DNA of 64,000 nucleotides from the NCBI GenBank assembly GCA_005503065.1, contig SCOE01000005.1, positions 1 through 64,000 of the forward strand, written 5' to 3'. The stretch is from Comamonadaceae bacterium ALPHA2B (lineage in GTDB: Bacteria > Pseudomonadota > Gammaproteobacteria > Burkholderiales > Burkholderiaceae_C). The notes under the pieces were generated by a model. It searched no databases and had not been told where the DNA came from. It saw only the letters and a list, made by a program, of their open reading frames with translations. Positions 1 to 8,266 of this stretch are shown piece after piece (position 1 is the first letter of the stretch; each line of letters starts with the position of its first letter). The position numbers and the translations under genes were made by a program.

Positions 1-86
1 GATTCAGGGGGTCGGGGCGCATGCGCTTTGCTCCATAGTGCTTTATTGAATTTTGAAGCAATATAAAACAAAACACAAGAGTGGAT

Positions 87-1004
87 TTAGGTGTCCTCTT
101 GGCTTCGTGTGAGGACGGAGGCCTGCTCGAGGTGTCGGCGGATGAGGGCGGCCGCCACCTCGCGCTGACCCAGCTCCAGCCGGTCCAGGATTTCCAGGTG
201 CTCGAGGCAGGAAACGCGCACGCGCTCCTGGCCGTAGGCCCAAACGTAGTTGGAGAAACGACGCATGCGGCTTTGCTGCCGGATGGCATTGAGGATGAAG
301 CGGTTGCCAGACGCCTGGGCCAGGCCCTCATGGAAGGCAGCGTTCATCTCGAACAAGGCGATGCTGGAGGTCTCGCTCCATGGCGCCTCCAGGAAGGCCT
401 TGTGTTGCCGGCGCATTTCCTCCACCCAGCCGGCATCCAGCCGGAAGCCGGCCGCGACGACGCTGGCCGGCTCGATCAGCAGGCGGAACTCGTAGCTCTC
501 CCGGCGCGCTTCGCCGTCGAGGATGGGAAGAAAGGCCCAGCCATGGCCGGGCTTGCGCTCGGCCATTCCGATTTCCGACAGCTGGCCCAGGACCCGCAGC
601 AGCAGGGGGCGGCTCACACCGTAGCGACGCATCAGGTCGGCCTCGGAGACTTCGGCCGGCAAGCGACCGCCATGGCGGTCGCCGGCGATCCGCAGGCACA
701 GCTGGTCGATTTCACTGGGCTGCGCGGCGGCGGGCGAGGAGAGTTCGGGCACGGCACGTACGCTGAAGCCGCGCCGGGGCCCGTTGTCGAGCACGCCTCG
801 GCGCGCCAGCTCCTCGAGAACTGCCCGCACGGGGGTGCGCGACACCTGCAGGTGGCTGGCGAGCGCCAGCTCGGTCACGCGGTCTCCCACCTGCAGGCCA
901 GACGTGCGGATGTATTCCAGCGTGCGAGGCAGCAGATCGCGCTGGAGGCGCGATGGGCCCGCGGTGTCGGCAACGATTTCTTGCATATCCTTATGCTGCA
1001 TCAT
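87..1004 (-). CDS. GntR/FCD-family transcriptional regulator with two winged-helix segments
   Basis: A 305-residue GntR-family regulator. Residues about 22-85 form the usual N-terminal winged helix (VSRTPVRAVLEEL, then a GxxRGF wing). Residues about 113-160 look like a second winged-helix unit (YGVSRPLLLRVLGQLSEIG). Residues about 165-295 are an FCD ligand-binding domain with the spaced histidines that usually bind metal (H225 in FHEGL, H269, H291). Most FCD regulators are 220-250 residues with one winged helix, so the extra unit explains the length. The start ATG lies 49 bp from the divergent amidase start, so it probably controls that cluster; such proteins commonly repress until an organic acid binds. 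A short palindrome GCATA-TCCT-TATGC lies at its own first codons. The effector is unknown. Confidence 0.9.
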   Translation of the reverse strand: MMQHKDMQEIVADTAGPSRLQRDLLPRTLEYIRTSGLQVGDRVTELALASHLQVSRTPVRAVLEELARRGVLDNGPRRGFSVRAVPELSSPAAAQPSEIDQLCLRIAGDRHGGRLPAEVSEADLMRRYGVSRPLLLRVLGQLSEIGMAERKPGHGWAFLPILDGEARRESYEFRLLIEPASVVAAGFRLDAGWVEEMRRQHKAFLEAPWSETSSIALFEMNAAFHEGLAQASGNRFILNAIRQQSRMRRFSNYVWAYGQERVRVSCLEHLEILDRLELGQREVAAALIRRHLEQASVLTRSQEDT

Positions 1005-1053
1005 ATAGTGTCAAAAAACAATTCATCCGATCCTGCCAACCCTGGAACTGTCC

Positions 1054-2538
1054 ATGTCCGCTCGACCCACCGCCCATCCTGACCATCCCTCGCATGCGCT
1101 GCAGGCGGCCAACGCGCCTGCGGCGCTGCACAGGCTCGATGCTGCCACCATGGCGGCACGGGTGGCTACACGCGAGCTGAGCGCCACGGCCTTGGTGGAG
1201 GCTGCCTTGGCCCGCATGGATGCGGTGAATCCGGCAGTGAACGCGGTGGTCCGGCGCATGGACGACGAGGCCCGGTCGGCGGCCGAGGCGGCCGATCGCG
1301 CGGTGGCCGACGGGCAAGCGCTGGGCCCGCTGCATGGCGTGCCGGTGACCGTGAAAATCAACATCGACCAGCGCGGGCATCCCACCGACAACGGCACGGC
1401 GCTGTACCAAGACCTGATCGCGGCCGCCGACAACCCGGTGGTGGCCAACCTGCGCGCAGCCGGCGCCATCGTCGTGGGCCGCACCAACGCACCGGTGTAC
1501 TCGATGCGCTGGTTCACAGACAACACACTGCACGGCGCCACCTACAACCCCTGGGACCGCGAGCACACGGTCGGCGGGTCGTCCGGGGGTGCGGCGGCGT
1601 CCGTGTCCACCGGCATGGTGCCGATCGCTCATGGCAATGACATCGGCGGCTCGGTGCGCTACCCCGCCTTCTGCAATGGACTGGTGGGCCTGCGTCCTTC
1701 GTACGGGCGCGTGCCCTCGTTCAATGCCACGGCCAAGGGTGTCGGCTCCGTGGCCTCGCAGCTGATGGCGGTGCAGGGACCCATCGCGCGCACCGTGCGC
1801 GACGCGGAACTGGCCTTCGCCGCCATGGCCGTGCCGCACATCGATGACCCGCGGACGGGGATGCTGCCGCATCGGTGGCCCCCGGCACCGCGCCGCGCCG
1901 CGGTCCTCGGCCGCAGCGCCTGGCCGGATTGCCATTCCAGCGCGACGCGGGCGGTCGAACAGGCGGCCCAGGCGCTGGCCGGCGCCGGCTGGGAGGTGGA
2001 GGAGGCCGTGCCGCCCGGGCTGGAGGAGCTTCATCGGATGTGGGCTGCGATCACCATCCCGGACCTCATGAGCGCGCTGGAGCCCGTCCTTGGCAAGGCG
2101 GGTGACCCGAACATCGTGACGGCGGTCGACTACTGGCGCCGTGCGCTCGGAGAATTCACGGCCGCGGACGGGCTCGCCGCCATCGCCCGGCGGCATGGCC
2201 TGCTGCGGCTGTGGCAGCGCTTCCTGGTCGACTGGCCGGTGATCGTGATGCCGACCTCGCTGCAGCCGCCGTTTCCCAGGCTGGCGGATGTGGAGTCGCC
2301 CGCCATGGCGGCACAAGTCATGCACGCGCAGGCTCCCCTGCTCGCGATCTCGGTGCTGGGCCTGCCCGCGCTCTCGGTGCCCACCGGCCTGGCGGGCGTC
2401 GACACCGCCCGCGGAAACGTCGACCTGCCCACCGGCGTGCAGCTGGTGGCTGCGCCGGGCCGTGAGGACCTGTGCTTCGCGGCCGGCTTCGCGGTCGAGG
2501 CGGCCATGGCGCGGCTGTGCCCCATCGATCCGCGCTGA
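1054..2538 (+). CDS. Amidase (amidase-signature family)
   Basis: A 494-residue amidase-signature enzyme, which hydrolyses an amide to acid plus ammonia in the cytoplasm. The Ser-cisSer-Lys triad is visible: K101 in VTVKIN, the GGSSGG stretch at 174-179, and S200 in DIGGSVR. The length fits stand-alone amidases; there is no signal peptide. The substrate cannot be deduced, and GatA is unlikely because no gatB/gatC is present. It is the first gene of a rightward group with the alpha/beta hydrolase 28 bp downstream and a solute-binding protein after that, divergent from a GntR regulator. The first ATG is used although no strong Shine-Dalgarno (SD) sequence precedes it. Confidence 0.9.
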   Translation: MSARPTAHPDHPSHALQAANAPAALHRLDAATMAARVATRELSATALVEAALARMDAVNPAVNAVVRRMDDEARSAAEAADRAVADGQALGPLHGVPVTVKINIDQRGHPTDNGTALYQDLIAAADNPVVANLRAAGAIVVGRTNAPVYSMRWFTDNTLHGATYNPWDREHTVGGSSGGAAASVSTGMVPIAHGNDIGGSVRYPAFCNGLVGLRPSYGRVPSFNATAKGVGSVASQLMAVQGPIARTVRDAELAFAAMAVPHIDDPRTGMLPHRWPPAPRRAAVLGRSAWPDCHSSATRAVEQAAQALAGAGWEVEEAVPPGLEELHRMWAAITIPDLMSALEPVLGKAGDPNIVTAVDYWRRALGEFTAADGLAAIARRHGLLRLWQRFLVDWPVIVMPTSLQPPFPRLADVESPAMAAQVMHAQAPLLAISVLGLPALSVPTGLAGVDTARGNVDLPTGVQLVAAPGREDLCFAAGFAVEAAMARLCPIDPR

Positions 2539-2566
2539 ACCGCCACCCGGACCCAGGACCCGCACG

Positions 2567-3439
2567 ATGCACAAGCGAACCGGGCACGGCGCCCAGCTGT
2601 CCTACTACGACATCGGTCGCACGGCCGTCCAGGCCTGCGCCAGCGATCCGCGCTTCTCGTACTGCGCCTACGTCCCCGAAAGCTACGACGAAGCGGGCAC
2701 CGAGCGCCTGCGCCTGCTGGTGGTGGTGCATGGGACCCGCCGCGACAACGGCGCCTGTCGGGACGATTTCATCGACCTGGCCGAGCGCCACCGGCTGCTC
2801 GTGCTGGCGCCGCTGTTTCCTGCCGGCATCACGGCGCCGCGGGAACTCTCCAGCTACAAGCGCCTTCGCGGCGCAGGCGGCGAGGGGCCTGCCTACGACC
2901 TCCTGCTGCTGTCGATGATCGAGGAGGTGTCCCGCATCTATCGGCTCGACGCCGGGCGGTTCTTCCTCTTCGGCTTCTCGGGCGGCGGTCACTTCGCGCA
3001 CCGATTTCTCTACGCGCATCCGCGGCGGCTGGCCGCGGTGTCCATCGGCGCGCCAGGCATCGTCACGCTGCTGGATCCACAGGCTCCCTGGCTCGCGGGC
3101 GTCGGCGATTTCGACGCGGTGTTCGGCAAGCCGCTGGACCTTGAGGCCATGCGCAAGGTCGCCGTCCACATGGTGGTCGGCGGCGATGACACCGACACCT
3201 GGGAGATCGCCCTCTCGCCGCGACACCCGTGGTGGCAGCCGGCGTTCGAGACGCATGGCCACAACCGGCTCGAACGCATGGAAGACCTGAAGAAAAGCCT
3301 GCAGGCGCATGGCATCCGGGTCCGCCACGACATCGTGCGCGGCGCCGATCACCAGCAGCAGCCGCTCCTGCCGGCCGTGAAGTCCTTCTTCGCCGGGTGC
3401 CTGACCGCCAGGCCGGACGACGGCCGTGAACTGCGCTGA
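2567..3439 (+). CDS. Alpha/beta hydrolase (PHB depolymerase/esterase-like)
   Basis: A 290-residue alpha/beta hydrolase. The nucleophile motif is GFSGGG with S138, preceded by an oxyanion-hole type VVVHG near residues 52-56. The aspartate in GGDDTDTW and a late histidine (GADHQQ) are plausible triad partners. It resembles the polyhydroxybutyrate depolymerase/feruloyl-esterase-like group but lacks a secretion signal, so a cytoplasmic esterase is more likely. The ATG at 2567 is chosen because upstream residues in this frame lie inside the amidase gene. It is 28 bp after the amidase and 72 bp before the binding protein, suggesting one operon. Substrate unknown. Confidence 0.8.
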   Translation: MHKRTGHGAQLSYYDIGRTAVQACASDPRFSYCAYVPESYDEAGTERLRLLVVVHGTRRDNGACRDDFIDLAERHRLLVLAPLFPAGITAPRELSSYKRLRGAGGEGPAYDLLLLSMIEEVSRIYRLDAGRFFLFGFSGGGHFAHRFLYAHPRRLAAVSIGAPGIVTLLDPQAPWLAGVGDFDAVFGKPLDLEAMRKVAVHMVVGGDDTDTWEIALSPRHPWWQPAFETHGHNRLERMEDLKKSLQAHGIRVRHDIVRGADHQQQPLLPAVKSFFAGCLTARPDDGRELR

Positions 3440-3511
3440 CACGCTCCCCCCACCCCCATGCACAAGCGCTTCGCCTGTGCTCAACCACCCCCACTGAGGA
3501 ACACGGACACC

Positions 3512-5098
3512 ATGACATCGCCCTTCTTGATCGGGTTTCGCGGCGTGCTGCTCGCCGCCACCAGCGGCGCATGGGCCGCCCTGGCGCTTGCGCCCGCGCA
3601 AGCGCAGGCGGCCGATGTGCCGAAGCGCGGCGGCACCCTGGTGATCGCCGTCAACGCCGATCCCCGCAGCCTGGAGCCCGGCATCAATCGCGACTCCAAC
3701 TCGGACATCGTGGTGAACCACCTCTTCGAAGGGCTGGTCGGCTACCGCACCGACCTGAGCGTTGGCCCGGCACTGGCCAACAGCTGGTCGATCTCGCCCG
3801 ATGGCCTGAGCTACACCTTCAAGCTGCGCGAAGGCGTCAGTTTCCACAACGGGGAGAAGCTGTCCGCGGCCGCGGTCAAGTGGAGCTGGGAGCGCAAGAT
3901 CTCCCAGTCGAACTGGCTGTGCGCCCGCTTCTTCAATGGGCAGGCGGGACTCAAGGTCGAGGCGGTCGAAGCCCCCGATCCATCGACGGTGGTGTTCAAG
4001 CTGGCCAAGCCCTCGGGCCTGTTCCTCACGCAGCTGGCCAACGTGCAGTGCGGCGTACTGGTTGCCAGTCCGGCCAGCGCAGGTGCCGACGGCAGCTGGA
4101 CCCCCATCGGGACGGGGCCGTTCAAGATGGGCAGCTGGAAGCGAGGTGATGCCTTGACCCTGAATCGCTACGACGGCTATGTGCCGTCCAAGGCGCCCGC
4201 CAGTGGCTATTCGGGGGCGCGCATCGCGCATGTGGACGCCGTCCGCTTCCAGGTGATTCCCGATGCCGATGCGGCTGTTGCGGCGGTGAAGACCGGTGCC
4301 GTGGACATCGTTCCCGATCTAGACTCCAGCAAGATGGCGGAACTCAAGTCGGGCGGCGCCAAGGTCATGACGGCGCCGGGCTTGACGTGGTCTGCACTGC
4401 TCATCCAGACCGACGACCCGTTGCTCAAGAACCAGAGCCTTCGGCAGGCCATCGCGCATGGCATCGATCTGGCGCAGCTCACGGCGGTGCGCAGCAACGG
4501 TCTGGCCAAGCCCAATCCATCGGGCGTGGCGGAGAGCATGCGGGCGTTCTCGCCCGAATTCTTGGAATGGCCCAAATACGACCCGGCGGCTGCTGCGGCC
4601 TTGATTCGCAAGGCGGGCTACAAGGGCGAGGTGATCAAGCTGCAGACCAACAAGCGGACGGTCGGCATGTACGACAGCGCCGTGATGATCCAGGCCATGC
4701 TCAGCGCCGTGGGCCTGAACGTGCAGCTCGAGGTGCTGGATTGGTCCGCACAACTCGACAACTACGTCAACGGGCGCTTCCAGCTCTCGTCCTTCGCTTT
4801 CTCCCCGCGCTTCGATCCGAGCCTGATGTACGCGGCTTTCGTGGCCGACAAGGCCACGGCGAAGTGGGCTCAGTGGGGCAGCCAGAGCGCTCGCGACTTG
4901 CTGCAGGAAAGTTCGGCCACCACCGACGAGGATGCGCGCGCCGCCATCTTCAAGCGCATGCATGCACAGATGCGCACCGAGGTGCCGATCATCGGGCTCT
5001 TCTACTCGCCCACTGTGGAGGCTGTCGGTCGTGCGGTACGTGGCTACGAGCCCTGGGCCTCGGGCCGGCCGCTGGCCTGGGCGGCCTGGAAGGAGTAG
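3512..5098 (+). CDS. Peptide/nickel-type ABC transporter solute-binding protein
   Basis: A 528-residue periplasmic binding protein of the SBP_bac_5 (DppA/OppA) family. A signal peptide ends around residue 33 (ALAPAQAQA), followed by RGGTLVIAVNADPRSLEP, the typical start of the mature domain. GVSFHNGEKLSA and the long two-lobed body are family features. The start at 3512 follows a TGAGGA SD sequence; an in-frame ATG 54 nt earlier lacks one. No permease or ATPase genes of this transporter class are adjacent, so it must use permeases elsewhere or act alone. Its partners, an amidase and a hydrolase, suggest an amide-, peptide- or ester-containing ligand. Confidence 0.9.
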   Translation: MTSPFLIGFRGVLLAATSGAWAALALAPAQAQAADVPKRGGTLVIAVNADPRSLEPGINRDSNSDIVVNHLFEGLVGYRTDLSVGPALANSWSISPDGLSYTFKLREGVSFHNGEKLSAAAVKWSWERKISQSNWLCARFFNGQAGLKVEAVEAPDPSTVVFKLAKPSGLFLTQLANVQCGVLVASPASAGADGSWTPIGTGPFKMGSWKRGDALTLNRYDGYVPSKAPASGYSGARIAHVDAVRFQVIPDADAAVAAVKTGAVDIVPDLDSSKMAELKSGGAKVMTAPGLTWSALLIQTDDPLLKNQSLRQAIAHGIDLAQLTAVRSNGLAKPNPSGVAESMRAFSPEFLEWPKYDPAAAAALIRKAGYKGEVIKLQTNKRTVGMYDSAVMIQAMLSAVGLNVQLEVLDWSAQLDNYVNGRFQLSSFAFSPRFDPSLMYAAFVADKATAKWAQWGSQSARDLLQESSATTDEDARAAIFKRMHAQMRTEVPIIGLFYSPTVEAVGRAVRGYEPWASGRPLAWAAWKE

Positions 5099-5223
5099 GC
5101 AGCGTCGGCGCCGAGATTGAGGAAGGCAGGAATTGCGACGGCACTGCCGAGGTTTTCCCAGGGGCCGATGGTTCTCGACCGCATGCGTCCCCTGTTCTTC
5201 CGCCTGCCTTCCCGTCGGATACC

Positions 5224-7041
5224 CTACTCGAGGGCGATTCGTGCCTGCGTCGGTGAAGCGTCGAACGTCAAGGTCGCGGGCCAATTGGGCCACGCCGTGC
5301 CGAGACCCGCGTGATGAGGATTGCCGGTGTGGGCAAATGCGGCGAGCGTCCCCATCATTGCCGAGGACAATTGCTCGCGTCCTGGCCGATTGGCCCGACT
5401 GTAGGAAAACGAGAAGGACGTGCGGCCGAAGTTGCCGAACCAGAACGGCAGGTCCATGGCATGTGCCGCGCCGTAGACCGTGTTGAAGGGCACAGGCTGC
5501 TGGGCCCAGTCGAAACGCAGGTACCACATGCGGTCAGGTTGCTGAGTGGCCAGCGCGGTCATCGATGTCGCGAGACCTTGATAGAACCCAGCTTGCGTGA
5601 CCAGGGATGCGGCCGCGTTCCATCCGGTCAGGGGTCGGTCGACGGGCAGGAACTCCGGCTTGAGAAGGTCAGCTTCCGTCAGCGTCGGCGGCGCGTCGGG
5701 GTCGAAGTTGTATTCCATCGTGAAGCGGTCGTAGTCGGTCGGCCTGAATGCGCCGAACGCGGCGCCGAGAAGCTTGCCTTCTTCTCGCGTGTTGCTCGCC
5801 AGCATGGAGACTTTCTGGTAGTTCCCCTGCGTGATCGCACGATGCGGGTCCAAGGGCACCACCGAGCCGTCGGGAATCACGGCCGGCGCTGCGGCCAGTT
5901 GAGGGTCGGCCAGGGAGACGGTCAGAATCTCCCGCGCCGGCTTGGCTCTCAGGTAGGCGGCAGTCTCCTGGTCGCTGTGCGATTGGATCCAGCGTTCGGC
6001 CGCGAACGCATCCGGCACCGTACCGTCGGCCATCAGCAAGCGCTTGAGCAGGGCATCCGCGTACGAGCGGGTTTGCGATCGGGTGGCGGTCGTGATGCCG
6101 CCACTCATGGATACCGCCTTGTGAAAGAGACCCTTGGCCAGCGGCGACACCATCAGCATCCACACATTCACGGCGCCAGCGGACTCGCCCATCACGGTCA
6201 CGTTCGCCGCATCACCGCCGAAGACATCCGCGTTGGCCTGCACGTAGCGAAGCGCCGCGATCTGATCGAGCAGGGCGAAGTTGCCCGAATCCGTGGCGGG
6301 GTCGCCGGTCTTCAGCTGGGGCAAGTCGAGCCAGCCGAACAGCCCGAGACGGTAGTTGATCGTTACCACGACCGCATTGGCCTGCTGCGCCAGCCGCGCG
6401 CCGTCATAGATCGGGTCGGCGGAGTAGCCGGAAATGTTGCTGCCGCCATGAATGAAAAGGAGCACGGGCAGACGCTCGGCGGACCCGACGGGACGCCAGA
6501 CGTTCAGCGTCAAACAGTCTTCGCTGCCCACCGGCTTGCCGAAGCCGTCGCGCACGCTCAACCCGAAGGGCGCGTTGTCGGGGGCAGGGCTGAAGTAGCG
6601 CCCGCCCTGGGCGCACGAGGCACCGAAGCGCGTCGCGTCCCTGACATCGGTCCAAGGCTCCGGGTCCACCGGCGGCTTCCAGCGCAAGGTGTCCACGGGC
6701 GGCTTGGCGTAGGGCAAGCCCAGCCAGGCCAGCGTCTGCGTCGTTGTGTCGAGCTTCCCGCGGACGGGCCCAGCCTGGGTGGTCAACACCAGCGCCGCAT
6801 CCCCCGTCGGCCCGCCATCGCCGGGTTCCGCGTCTGGCGGTGCCGATGGGACTTCGGGCTGAGCAGTGCCCCCCGGCGCGCCAGGCGCACCTGGGTCCGG
6901 CGTTGGCGCCGGCACGACCGGCGGCATTGCCCCAGCCACCGGCCATGCGCTGCCGCCTCCGCCGCCGCAGGCTGCCAGGGTCGAAGCGACAGCCAGGGTC
7001 GAAATGGCGCCAAGCGCCCGGATGATCTGCGTCGAATGCAT
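5224..7041 (-). CDS. Type B carboxylesterase, predicted lipoprotein
   Basis: A 605-residue carboxylesterase/lipase of the cholinesterase-like type B family. The nucleophile elbow is GESAGAVN. The N-terminus is a lipoprotein signal with lipobox LAAC (C25) followed by a run of glycines and a Pro/Gly-rich linker, so it is probably anchored in the outer membrane or periplasm. The start at 7041 is chosen because the signal peptide begins there; an upstream in-frame start adds 49 unlikely residues. It is the last gene of the Liv-acyl-CoA synthetase-thiolase operon (43 bp after the thiolase). This suggests that an ester is hydrolysed outside the cytoplasm and the acid taken up and activated. It converges with the solute-binding protein gene. 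Confidence 0.88.
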   Translation of the reverse strand: MHSTQIIRALGAISTLAVASTLAACGGGGGSAWPVAGAMPPVVPAPTPDPGAPGAPGGTAQPEVPSAPPDAEPGDGGPTGDAALVLTTQAGPVRGKLDTTTQTLAWLGLPYAKPPVDTLRWKPPVDPEPWTDVRDATRFGASCAQGGRYFSPAPDNAPFGLSVRDGFGKPVGSEDCLTLNVWRPVGSAERLPVLLFIHGGSNISGYSADPIYDGARLAQQANAVVVTINYRLGLFGWLDLPQLKTGDPATDSGNFALLDQIAALRYVQANADVFGGDAANVTVMGESAGAVNVWMLMVSPLAKGLFHKAVSMSGGITTATRSQTRSYADALLKRLLMADGTVPDAFAAERWIQSHSDQETAAYLRAKPAREILTVSLADPQLAAAPAVIPDGSVVPLDPHRAITQGNYQKVSMLASNTREEGKLLGAAFGAFRPTDYDRFTMEYNFDPDAPPTLTEADLLKPEFLPVDRPLTGWNAAASLVTQAGFYQGLATSMTALATQQPDRMWYLRFDWAQQPVPFNTVYGAAHAMDLPFWFGNFGRTSFSFSYSRANRPGREQLSSAMMGTLAAFAHTGNPHHAGLGTAWPNWPATLTFDASPTQARIALE

Positions 7042-7084
7042 GTGATGCCCTTGTCCTAGGTTGTGCTGCTTGTGCGTGTTTGCT

Positions 7085-8266
7085 TCAGAGACGCTCGTAG
7101 ACGGTGACAACGCATGCGCCGCCAAGCCCGAGGTTGTGCTGCAGTGCAAGCCGTGCACCTTCGACCTGGCGCTGCCCGGCTGTGCCACGAAGCTGGTGCG
7201 TCAACTCGAAGCATTGCGCCAGGCCCGTCGCACCCAAGGGATGTCCCTTGCTCAAAAGGCCCCCGGACGGATTGGTCACGAACTGGCCTCCGTAGGTGTT
7301 GTCGCCGTCGCAGATGAATTTCTCCGCGCCGCCGATGGGGCACAGCCCGAGCGCTTCGTAGGAAATCAGTTCGTTGTGCGCAAAGCAGTCATGCAGTTCC
7401 ACGACGTCCACATCCCGCGCTTCGATGCCCGCGTCTTCGTAGACCTCGAGAGAAGCCTGGCGCGTCATGCCGAAGCCCACGACCTCGCGCATGTCGCCCG
7501 CGTCCAGTGCCGCAGGACGGTCCGTCACCATCGACTGCGCGCGGATGCGGACCGTGCTTCGGATGCCGTTTCGCGCCGCGAATCCGGGTGAACAGACGAT
7601 GGCCGCGGCCGCGCCGCAGGTCGGTGGGCACGCCATGAGGCGAGTCATCACGCCGGGCCACAGCACACCGGCGTTCATGACTTCGTCCTCGCTGACGACG
7701 GTCCTGAACAGCGCCAGCGGATTGTTCGCTGCGTGTCGGCTGGCCTTCGCGCGCACCTTGGCGAAGGTTTCCACCTTCGTGCCGAACTCCCTCATGTGGG
7801 CCAGGCCGGCACCACCGAAGTAGCGCAGCGGCAGCGGCAGCTCCGCGTCCACCAATTCGCGAACGGCGGCGTCAAAGCGCTCGAAGGGGCTCGGCCGGTC
7901 CGCGAAGGCGGCCTCGAGGGCGCCTGGAGCCATCTGCTCGAAACCGAGTGCCAATGCGCATTCGACCGCCCCGGAAGCGACAGCCTGGCGCGCCAGGAAG
8001 AGGGCGGTAGAGCCCGTCGCGCAGTTGTTGTTGACGTTGATGATCGGGATGCCGGTCATGCCCACGTCGTAGAGGCTGCGCTGACCCGCGGTCGAATCGG
8101 CGTAGACGTACCCGACATATGCCTGCTGCACGTCCGCGTACGCCACACCTGCGTCTTCCAGTGCGTGCCGCACCGCGGCGGCTGCCATCGTCGGGTAGGG
8201 CTCGCAGGCACGAGGCTTGGTGAAGGGAGTCATCCCCACACCGGCGACCAACACTTCGCGGCTCAT
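7085..8266 (-). CDS. Thiolase / SCP-x-like acyl-CoA acyltransferase
   Basis: A 393-residue thiolase-superfamily protein of the lipid-transfer/SCP-x type. The acyl-accepting cysteine is C82 in NCATGSTA; the later conserved blocks ELHDCFAHNE and GHPLGATG carry the other catalytic residues. It probably cleaves a 3-ketoacyl-CoA with CoA, though members of this subfamily are often annotated too precisely. The ATG at 8266 overlaps the stop of the upstream acyl-CoA synthetase (ATGA), indicating translational coupling. The longer in-frame start has 16 extra residues lying in that gene. Confidence 0.87.
   Translation of the reverse strand: MSREVLVAGVGMTPFTKPRACEPYPTMAAAAVRHALEDAGVAYADVQQAYVGYVYADSTAGQRSLYDVGMTGIPIINVNNNCATGSTALFLARQAVASGAVECALALGFEQMAPGALEAAFADRPSPFERFDAAVRELVDAELPLPLRYFGGAGLAHMREFGTKVETFAKVRAKASRHAANNPLALFRTVVSEDEVMNAGVLWPGVMTRLMACPPTCGAAAAIVCSPGFAARNGIRSTVRIRAQSMVTDRPAALDAGDMREVVGFGMTRQASLEVYEDAGIEARDVDVVELHDCFAHNELISYEALGLCPIGGAEKFICDGDNTYGGQFVTNPSGGLLSKGHPLGATGLAQCFELTHQLRGTAGQRQVEGARLALQHNLGLGGACVVTVYERL

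Noticed and set aside
991-2574. Long minus-strand open frame opposite the amidase (527 codons)
   Set aside because: Arg/Gly/His-rich shadow of a high-G+C gene; no motifs, and the plus-strand amidase is complete.
2318-4231. 637-codon minus-strand open frame
   Set aside because: Runs antisense through three well-supported genes and has no recognisable domain.
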